From Hyphomonadaceae bacterium (lineage in GTDB: Bacteria > Pseudomonadota > Alphaproteobacteria > Caulobacterales > Aquidulcibacteraceae), in contig JALHOC010000018.1 in the NCBI GenBank assembly GCA_022843225.1, positions 1-39,089 of the forward strand: DNA of 39,089 nt, read 5' to 3'. This document shows, in pieces, positions 33,261 to 39,089 of this stretch. The translations under genes were made by a program, and so were the position numbers. The notes below the pieces were generated by a model. It saw only the letters and a list, made by a program, of their open reading frames with translations. It did not search any database and was not told where the DNA came from. Numbering within the stretch: position 1 is the stretch's first letter; the number at the start of each line of letters is the position of its first letter.

Positions 33261-36169
33261 CGTCTCAATGTAGAGAGCGAAGGCACGCCAACGACGCCGC
33301 GGCATACGTCACGATTTGTACGCCGCCACTCGGCGGTCAGCAATGAATCCGAATTGATCTCGGCCTCGGAGAATTGGCGCTCGCTGCCACCCAATATGTT
33401 AACGCAAGCGCTTCGCGCAAGGTCTGGCCATGGTTGGGTAAGCCGGCTCACATCCCAAACGCGCACACGAGCATCCTCGCTTGCGGTTAGTAAGCGCGCG
33501 TTATCTGGGGAAAAGGCCACGCCAAAGACCGCGCCTTCATGGCCGCCTAGACTGGCGAGCTGCCGGCCATCGATCGCGTCCCAAATCCTCGCTGTGCGAT
33601 CTTCGCTGGCGGTCGCGATGCGTGAGCCGTCGGCGGAGAACACAGCGCTATAGACAGCCCCGCTGTGGCCGTTCAGGCTGGTGCGTAGCCGCCGTGCTCG
33701 CGTGTCCCACACGCGCGCGCTACCGTCATCACTTGACGTCAAAATGCTTCGGTCATCGCGCGAAAACGAGACGCCGCCGACGCCTAGGCGATGCCCCGTC
33801 AGCGTGTCGATGAGCGCCCCCGTGGTCGCGTCCCAGAGCTTCGCGGTCATGTCGTCGCTGCCGGTCACGATGTAACGACCGTCATGGGAGTAGGCCGCGC
33901 TGCGGACGCGATCGGTATGTCCAGTTAAGGTCAAAACGATGCGCCCGCTCTGCGTGTCGCGGATATGGGCGGTCCCGTCTGCGTTGGCTGTTAGAATGGC
34001 GCCGCCATCGGGAGAGAACGTTGCTGCGAAGACGGTCTCACTGCCGCTGCGAATTTCCAGCAGTCTGTTGCCGGTGTTTGTGTCCCAGGTGCGCGCCATT
34101 CCGTCCACGCCCGCGGTAACGATGCGTTGCCGATCGCTTGAATAGACCGCCGCATAAGCCGCGCCCGCGTGCGCCTGGAAGCGGCGCACTTGTTCATACG
34201 AGGCGGCTTCCCAAACCAAGACTGCGCCTTCAAGTGTCGAGGCGATGATGTGCGCGCCGCCCGGGGCGAAGTCTACGCTAGCTATGCCACCGTCTCGCGA
34301 CTCGATCGTGTGCACAAGCCGGGATTGCGGCATCGGCCAAAAGCGCGCTGTTCCATCCGCGCTGGCGGTGAGCACGGCGCGACCATCCGGCGCGAAAGTC
34401 GCTGCGCGCAGCGCGCCGGAATGTCCGCGCAGCACATTCAGCAAGGCGCCGGTCTCGCCGTTCCAGACGCGGGCCGACCCGTCCTCGCTCGCCGTGACGA
34501 CGAGACGACTGTTTCCCGAGAACGTCGCCCGCGTCACCAGGTTGGTATGTCCGGACAAACTACGGATCAAACGCCCGCTGCGCGCATCCCAAAGTCTCGC
34601 GGTTTGATCGACGCTGGCGGTGACGATGCGGCGTCCATCGCGAGAGAATTGCGCATCGTACAGTTCGAGGTCGTGGCCGCGAAGGGTCATCAGCGCCCGG
34701 GCGCTGGCGATGTCCCAGACAATGGCGCTCCGATCGGCGCTCGCGGTCACCACACGGGCGCTATCGGGAGAGAATGCGACATGCAGGATGGCGTCGTCAT
34801 GGCCGCGCAATTGCATAATCTCAGCGCCGCTTGCGGCATCGAACACGCGCGCGATGGCGTCCTCGCCGCCAGTCACAATTCTACGGCCATTTGGCGAGAT
34901 CGCCACGTTCCATATTTCCGCGTCGCTGGGCGGTAACAGCATCAGCGTTTGGTCGGTCGCGACATCGACAGCAAAGACCGCGTTGGCTGTGTCGAGGAAC
35001 AGTATGCGCCGCCCATCTGGGTAGAAGGCCGCGCTGACAATCTCTGCGCCTTGCCCCTCGAACGCACGGGTTAAGGACCAATCGTTTGTTGACCACAGCC
35101 GGATGCCGCCGCTCACGTCCGCCGTGACAAGCTGGCTGCCATCGCGGGAGAAAGCCGCCGCAGTCACGTCGCTTTCGTGGCCACGTAAGGTCTCCGCAAG
35201 TGCGCCCGTATCGGTTCGCCAGATGCGCGCCAAGCGATCGCGGCTGGTTGTGACAGCAAGCGCGCCGTTTGGCGCATAGCTGGCGCTTGTGACGGCGCCA
35301 TTGTGCAGCAGAGGCGGCTGGCTCTCGCTCGTATCGTGCGCGATCGCGCCGAGCGCCGCCACATAGAGCCGCCGGTTCTCGGGCGCGACCTGCATGCCGG
35401 CCAGGGCGTAGCGTGTCGCCGAGAGGGGATCGCCGACATCGAGCTTTTGCCATGCGCGCTCGGCGAAAAAGCGACTCAGCGCGAGATGCGCATTGTGAGC
35501 GTTGAACGCGGCGACCACCATCAACGCGGCAAAAATCAGTGTCAGCGCGCTCAGAACTGCCGTGCGAATCCGACTCGTTTTTTCTTCGCGTCTGCGGTCA
35601 CGCTGCCAAAGGTCGTCGAAGTCGACGCCCAGCATGCCCGCGGCCAAGCGTGCGCAAACCCGCGCGCGTCCATCGCGGCGCACATCGACGCCAACAGGCT
35701 CGATTGGCATGACGCCAAGGTCGCCGCGAACCACGCGCAGCGCCGGTGGGAAGCATTCGAGATCGGGATTGGAAGCGTTCGGCTGGCCATCGACGATGAC
35801 GGCGAAGACCTGGCCGCTTGGCGATGCGGCCTTGAAGTGCTCGATTTCGGCTTGCACCCAAAGTGATCGCGCGGAGTGCGGCGAGCAGACGACGATCATG
35901 CTCTCTGAAGCGGTGATGGCGCGGCGAACGACCGAGCCGATATCGCCGGCGGCGGCCATGTCTTCGTCATCGCGAAAAATCTTGCCCAGCCGCCGCGAGG
36001 GTCCGAGATTGACCTCAACGCCGACGGGCACCTGGTAGTTCTCAAGCCACCGATGCAGCCGGTTGCCCCAGGCCTTGTCATGCCAGGAATAGCTCAGGAA
36101 CGCGCGATACCGAACCGCGGCTTGGGGCGCCTCAGCGATCGGATCGTTTGTGGCATCGCTCTCGGCCAA
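33257..36169 (-). CDS. TIR - membrane segment - 15x WD40 repeat protein
   Basis: 970 aa. Residues 20-150 form a TIR-like domain: YRAFLSYSWHDKAW at the start, IFRDDEDM (64-71), SESMIVVCSPHSARSLW and W104-VQA-E108, where E108 sits at the catalytic Glu of NAD-cleaving TIRs. A single membrane helix follows (about 202-222, AVLSALTLIFAALMVVAAF). A helical linker (AERAWQKLDVGDPLSATRYALAGMQ) leads into 15 WD40 repeats of about 42 aa (287-916), enough for two propellers. The C-terminal part contains one ACVNILGG segment. The start is a TTG at 36169 with AGGGG at the right distance; no ATG is available. It follows the SLOG-like gene by 10 bases. I infer an NADase-type signalling enzyme with a WD40 sensor; the role in defence is a hypothesis. 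Confidence 0.85.
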   Translation of the reverse strand: MAESDATNDPIAEAPQAAVRYRAFLSYSWHDKAWGNRLHRWLENYQVPVGVEVNLGPSRRLGKIFRDDEDMAAAGDIGSVVRRAITASESMIVVCSPHSARSLWVQAEIEHFKAASPSGQVFAVIVDGQPNASNPDLECFPPALRVVRGDLGVMPIEPVGVDVRRDGRARVCARLAAGMLGVDFDDLWQRDRRREEKTSRIRTAVLSALTLIFAALMVVAAFNAHNAHLALSRFFAERAWQKLDVGDPLSATRYALAGMQVAPENRRLYVAALGAIAHDTSESQPPLLHNGAVTSASYAPNGALAVTTSRDRLARIWRTDTGALAETLRGHESDVTAAAFSRDGSQLVTADVSGGIRLWSTNDWSLTRAFEGQGAEIVSAAFYPDGRRILFLDTANAVFAVDVATDQTLMLLPPSDAEIWNVAISPNGRRIVTGGEDAIARVFDAASGAEIMQLRGHDDAILHVAFSPDSARVVTASADRSAIVWDIASARALMTLRGHDLELYDAQFSRDGRRIVTASVDQTARLWDARSGRLIRSLSGHTNLVTRATFSGNSRLVVTASEDGSARVWNGETGALLNVLRGHSGALRAATFAPDGRAVLTASADGTARFWPMPQSRLVHTIESRDGGIASVDFAPGGAHIIASTLEGAVLVWEAASYEQVRRFQAHAGAAYAAVYSSDRQRIVTAGVDGMARTWDTNTGNRLLEIRSGSETVFAATFSPDGGAILTANADGTAHIRDTQSGRIVLTLTGHTDRVRSAAYSHDGRYIVTGSDDMTAKLWDATTGALIDTLTGHRLGVGGVSFSRDDRSILTSSDDGSARVWDTRARRLRTSLNGHSGAVYSAVFSADGSRIATASEDRTARIWDAIDGRQLASLGGHEGAVFGVAFSPDNARLLTASEDARVRVWDVSRLTQPWPDLARSACVNILGGSERQFSEAEINSDSLLTAEWRRTNRDVCRGVVGVPSLSTLRR
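33422..35311 (-). repeat. Fifteen diverged tandem repeats of about 126 bp coding for WD40 blades
   Basis: Within the TIR protein gene the pattern GH...V..A.FSPDGRRIVTASxDxTARxWD recurs every 42 codons. Blades 5-8 and 11-15 keep it best (for example TGHTDRVRSAAYSHDGRYI). Blades 3, 9 and 10 are more degenerate: blade 3 lacks GH and WD. The number 15 exceeds two seven-bladed propellers by one, so one repeat may close a propeller or cap it. These are coding repeats, not a CRISPR array. Confidence 0.85.
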
Positions 36170-36179
36170 TGCGATGCCC

Positions 36180-38192
36180 CTACACCGGAACCGTGATTTG
36201 TTTCCCGCCGAACACCGCCTGCCAGTTCTCGATCTCGCTCACCACGATATCATCGGCGGCGTGCGCGAGGTTCGCGACCGAAGCATAGTCCAGTTTCTCG
36301 TCAGGCGCCTGCAGCAGAAGCGCGATCCGTTGGTGCACGGCGTCGAGTTTCTGGGCGGTCACTTCCGAGATGGCGGCGAACCTTTCAAAGTCCCCGAAAT
36401 AGCGGATGCCGGCGATTGCGCCGCCTAAGGTCGGCAAGGCCACGCCCAGGAACGTGAATGTCTTCGATGTGTGCGAGATCGCCTCTTCTCCCACCAAGCC
36501 GATCCAATCGCCGACCTGAATCAGAAGAAAGAGCGCCACTGAAACCACCGCAAGCTGAAACAGCGTTTCCGAAAGGCGGTCGAGATTGTGGTGCACGTTC
36601 GTCAATCGTTGCGCCTTGGAATGGTGATAGTCGCGCTGTTGCTCGACGTGGCGATCAAGCATCTCACGCAGGCAATAGCGGAGGTACTCGTTGGTCACCT
36701 GTCGGCGCGGCAGCCCGACTTCACGCAATGCGTGCCGCGCGTACCATTCGGGCCACATCGTGTCGGCGCCGCGCGGCCATCGCCCCGGCGCGCGCGCAGC
36801 GCCAAGCGCAAGCAGAATTGGCGCGTGGCGGAGATATTCCGCTGTCCGTCGCGTCTCGAACCAACGCCCGTGCCAGCGTTTTTTCTGGCCGAGATAGGTG
36901 ATGAACAAGATCGCTGAGAGCAGCAAAAGCTCGAACAGGGCGAACGCCCACTTAAAGTGCGAGCCAACCAATGGCAGATAGAGCACGCCGCCAATAATCG
37001 CCAACGTCGACAGCACAAAATTGATCATCATGCCGCCGCGATAGGTGTCGGAGAGATAGGCCGAAATGCCGTCGGCCCAGGCAAAGCGGGGCAGCACGAA
37101 TTGCGCGATGCGCGCGCGGAAAGGGAGATCGGCGTCAGGCGCATCCTGCAACGCTTGCATGATTGGCGCGCCGCTGCGTTGCGCAAAAACTGCGGGCGGC
37201 TCGTACACCTGTTGAAGGTTGCGCAACGGCGAAGCGGACTTATCGCCGCCGAACAAAGCCTCGATCCGCCGGTAAGCGTGCCACAGCGGATTGCTTTTGT
37301 TGTGCCAATTGATCGCGTCCAGGGCCGCCACACCTTGTTGTTCGGCATCGGCGTGATGAGGGCGATGCTTGCGAGCGGCCTTCGGCGCCAAAGCTGCGTG
37401 CACGATCTGCTGCAGCTCCGTCGCACGCTCGGATTCTGGCGGTGGCGGTTGGGGATGGGCCAGCGATTCCGGAGCGCGCAAGATGCGCCACGCTTGCGGG
37501 CGCGCCGGATTGATCAGAACCACGGCCGCGCCCATCTCCAGCGCGGCTTCAATCGTGTGGCCGGTGCCGCCGACAAAACTGGTTTGCGCGCCGTCCCAGA
37601 CCGCCAACACGATGTCGGATTGCTCCAGAATGATGCGCGCCGCGAGCGCGACGCGTGCCGACACATTGGCGTCGAGCGTGGCGCGGTCCTCCGACGCGTT
37701 CGAGGCAAGCGCCGCCAGGAACATCTGCTCAATCGCGGAATCGGCGTCCTTGAGTTCAAACAACGCTGCGTGATCGTAGAGCGCGCGGATCGCGGCGGCG
37801 CGCGCGGCTACGCCCGTATCGGCGGGCGCTTGGCCGTTCAGCAAGGCGCGCGCGTCCGCCTCGCTTGTGGGGCGGGCACTGATCGCGCAATTCAGATCGG
37901 CGCCGAACGGCAGGGGTGCGACGATCTCCCAGCCCCGCTTGAGCGCCGCGCGCGCCACGATCTGGTCGGCGCCGTCCGCGAGCATGGTGTGAAGGCGCGT
38001 GCGCCGCACCCCGGGTTGACCAAGCTCCTCCGCAGTGGCGGCGGCGATCAGATCCAGAATCTCGGAGAGGGTCTGCTCGATTGCGGATGCGCCGCCCGCA
38101 AGCGCGGGGTGGTTGGCCCTGTGTCCGGTCACACCCAGGCATAGGCGCGGCTCAGGCGCCGGCGGCGCGACTGCCCTGTCGTGTTCGTCCAT
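36180..38192 (-). CDS. SLOG-like nucleotide-binding domain with four C-terminal membrane segments
   Basis: 670 aa. The N-terminal 240 residues look like a Rossmann-type SLOG (LOG/DprA-like) domain: CLGVTGHR (19-25), MLADGADQIVARAAL (70-84), a long helical insert, and DIVLAVWDGAQTSFVGGTGHT (about 193-213) followed by EAALEMGAAVVLINP. A linker of about 140 residues leads to two hairpins of membrane helices, about 387-407/413-433 and 541-562/577-597, separated by a polar region rich in His/Arg. This resembles SLOG proteins fused to SLATT-type 2TM effectors. The family is assigned by motif, not alignment. The frame also opens at a TTG (38207), but I prefer the ATG at 38192 with GGCGGGG upstream. 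The TIR-WD40 gene follows after 10 bases. Confidence 0.75.
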   Translation of the reverse strand: MDEHDRAVAPPAPEPRLCLGVTGHRANHPALAGGASAIEQTLSEILDLIAAATAEELGQPGVRRTRLHTMLADGADQIVARAALKRGWEIVAPLPFGADLNCAISARPTSEADARALLNGQAPADTGVAARAAAIRALYDHAALFELKDADSAIEQMFLAALASNASEDRATLDANVSARVALAARIILEQSDIVLAVWDGAQTSFVGGTGHTIEAALEMGAAVVLINPARPQAWRILRAPESLAHPQPPPPESERATELQQIVHAALAPKAARKHRPHHADAEQQGVAALDAINWHNKSNPLWHAYRRIEALFGGDKSASPLRNLQQVYEPPAVFAQRSGAPIMQALQDAPDADLPFRARIAQFVLPRFAWADGISAYLSDTYRGGMMINFVLSTLAIIGGVLYLPLVGSHFKWAFALFELLLLSAILFITYLGQKKRWHGRWFETRRTAEYLRHAPILLALGAARAPGRWPRGADTMWPEWYARHALREVGLPRRQVTNEYLRYCLREMLDRHVEQQRDYHHSKAQRLTNVHHNLDRLSETLFQLAVVSVALFLLIQVGDWIGLVGEEAISHTSKTFTFLGVALPTLGGAIAGIRYFGDFERFAAISEVTAQKLDAVHQRIALLLQAPDEKLDYASVANLAHAADDIVVSEIENWQAVFGGKQITVPV

Positions 38193-38207
38193 CAGCCCCG
38201 CCGCCAA

Positions 38208-38638
38208 ACTCAGGCGACTCTGCTAGCGCAATGCCGCGCGCTGGTCGATGCGGGTTTGGGTTTGCGATCCGCCGGGTCGAGCGGTTCGTCGCGCTGATGG
38301 TGCCGGAAGAGGACTCGGCATCTTCATCGACCTGCTTGAATAAAAAGAGATAATTTGATTTCGGATTCGACCCGATACCGACGTCTGAGAAGAGTGCCCG
38401 AGTTCGAGTGCGTTCTAGGCTATCTTCACCTTGTATTTACAGCATTTCACGGCCGCGCGGCAAGCGCGAGTTGGACGGTGTTGGTCGGTGATGCTTGTCG
38501 TTGGCCAGTGTTTCCTTTCCCACAAACGCACTCAAGCTTGCCGCATGTTGGCGCCCACTAAGAGGCTAGCGAACGCTGTCAGTATCTGCGCGAAGAGAAC
38601 GGCCGCTGCGCCACAGATTTCGTGATCCAGCGGAGCGT
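38208..38638. other. Non-coding-looking region, AT-richer, upstream of the SLOG-TIR pair
   Basis: About 430 bases without a supported gene. Around 38335-38445 the base composition turns clearly AT-richer than the rest (for example AATAAAAAGAGATAATTTGA near 38340-38360). This is the most likely place for the promoter of the minus-strand SLOG-TIR operon. I saw no tRNA end, integrase remnant or direct repeat that would mark an island boundary. Confidence 0.45.
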
Positions 38639-38866
38639 TTACGATCCCTCCGCGCGCCAGCTTAGGTGGCGCGCGACCATGCTGGCGAGAACACCTGTGA
38701 TTAGAGCCTCCCCTGGCGCCACACCCGCGCGAACCGCAAGCCACCCCGCGGTGGCGCCAACGATGATGACGGGCGACCATCGAACCAAGTTCATGGCGAT
38801 CCAGTAGCCAGCGTCGATCAGCACAAGCGCGACCAACGCGATGATGGCGACCACTAGCGCTTCCAT
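38639..38866 (-). CDS. Small two-helix membrane protein of unknown function
   Basis: 75 aa starting at the ATG 38866 with GGAG about 8 bases upstream. Two hydrophobic segments are visible: VVAIIALVALVLIDAGYWIAM (about 5-25) and SPVIIVGATAGWLAVRAG (about 31-48). A third, weaker one is APGEALITGVLASMVARHL. The end is basic. I do not recognise it. It starts 15 bases after the stop of the partial gene at the right edge and is probably co-transcribed with it. Codon usage resembles the neighbours. It lies upstream of the SLOG-TIR operon but is separated by 430 bases, so a link is not supported. Confidence 0.55.
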   Translation of the reverse strand: MEALVVAIIALVALVLIDAGYWIAMNLVRWSPVIIVGATAGWLAVRAGVAPGEALITGVLASMVARHLSWRAEGS

Positions 38867-38881
38867 GTTGAAGCTCCGAGC

Positions 38882-39089
38882 TTATCGCGACGACTGTAAG
38901 GGGCGGCTGCGGAGCTGTGCGCCATAGCGGCGGCGGCGTTCGTACTGCGAAAGCGCTGCGCCATTGAGGCGCTTCACCTTCCAGATTTTCTTGATGTCGC
39001 GCAGCGTTTTGATTTTGTGGCAGCGCTTGCACATGAGTTGGTCGGGCTTGGCTCTGCGCCACGCATTCGGCGTCGAGTGTTCGCCGATC
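38882..39089 (-). CDS. C-terminal part of an unrecognised protein with a CxxC motif (cut by the window)
   Basis: The frame is open to the right edge and ends at a TAA (38882-38884). The visible 68 residues are strongly basic: a segment ending KPDQLMCKRCHKIKTLRDI with a CKRCH (CxxC-H) motif that could bind zinc or RNA, then KKIWKVKRLNGAALSQYERRRRYGAQ. I cannot name the family. The following small membrane gene lies 15 bases downstream. An internal ATG near 39035 could start a short protein, so whether this is the tail of a long gene or a small gene is undecided. Confidence 0.45.
   Translation of the reverse strand, partial: IGEHSTPNAWRRAKPDQLMCKRCHKIKTLRDIKKIWKVKRLNGAALSQYERRRRYGAQLRSRPLQSSR

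Noticed and set aside
33422-35311. Regular repeats that might be a CRISPR array or satellite
   Set aside because: The period is 126 bp, the repeats are diverged and stay in one reading frame, and they encode WD40 blades.
33257-38640. Defence island or recently acquired element around the TIR/SLOG genes
   Set aside because: No integrase, transposase, tRNA target or flanking repeats are visible and the coding composition looks like that of the neighbours; transfer is not supported by this window.
38532-39062. Minus-strand open frame of 176 codons overlapping the right-edge genes
   Set aside because: The translation is Arg/His/Gly-rich and lies in a different frame from the better supported small membrane protein and CxxC tail.

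Overview
This GC-rich, gene-dense 39 kb window looks like the chromosome of an alphaproteobacterium, most likely from the Caulobacterales/Hyphomonadaceae side. The evidence is the lptC-lptA-lptB-rpoN order, a TonB-dependent receptor, a Tat-exported polyamine-binding lipoprotein and dispersed GTCATTCC-type hairpin repeats. This placement is inferred from gene content and not tested by phylogeny. I see no tRNA, rRNA, CRISPR, integrase or insertion sequence.

Positions 1-18649 are mainly a polyamine/agmatine region. After a partial penicillin-acylase-family lipoprotein (minus strand) comes a plus-strand series: a class III aminotransferase, a glutamine-synthetase-like gamma-glutamylpolyamine ligase, a PotFHIG-type ABC importer, PuuD hydrolase and SpuC putrescine transaminase. 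A GntR/FCD regulator that reads as doubly frameshifted faces spuC. A second PuuA-like ligase and PuuB oxidase follow, then a minus-strand ArnT-like glycosyltransferase/eda pair, then aguA-aguB, which turn agmatine into putrescine. The window therefore encodes polyamine uptake, putrescine production from agmatine, and two degradation routes (transamination and gamma-glutamylation). A PuuC-type aldehyde dehydrogenase is not present.

Positions 18684-22156 (minus) carry rpoN and the LPS-transport genes lptB, lptA and lptC. A PQQ-type sugar dehydrogenase lipoprotein follows. Positions 23473-27602 hold a MarR regulator divergent from a tyrosine/homogentisate operon (hppD, a VOC metalloprotein, a 100-aa unknown, maiA, fahA). 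This operon has no hmgA. Next come an SDR, a short RNase D, a TonB-dependent receptor with no visible signal peptide, rsgA and a DUF4344-type metallopeptidase.

Positions 33257-38192 (minus) are the most unusual part. A SLOG-like-domain protein with four predicted membrane segments is followed 10 bases downstream by a 970-aa TIR - membrane segment - 15x WD40 protein. By analogy with Thoeris (TIR-made nucleotide signal sensed by a SLOG domain) and with SLOG/SLATT conflict systems, I propose that this pair is a candidate nucleotide-signalling defence or stress module with a membrane effector. The right edge holds a small two-helix membrane protein and the tail of an unrecognised Cys-containing protein.
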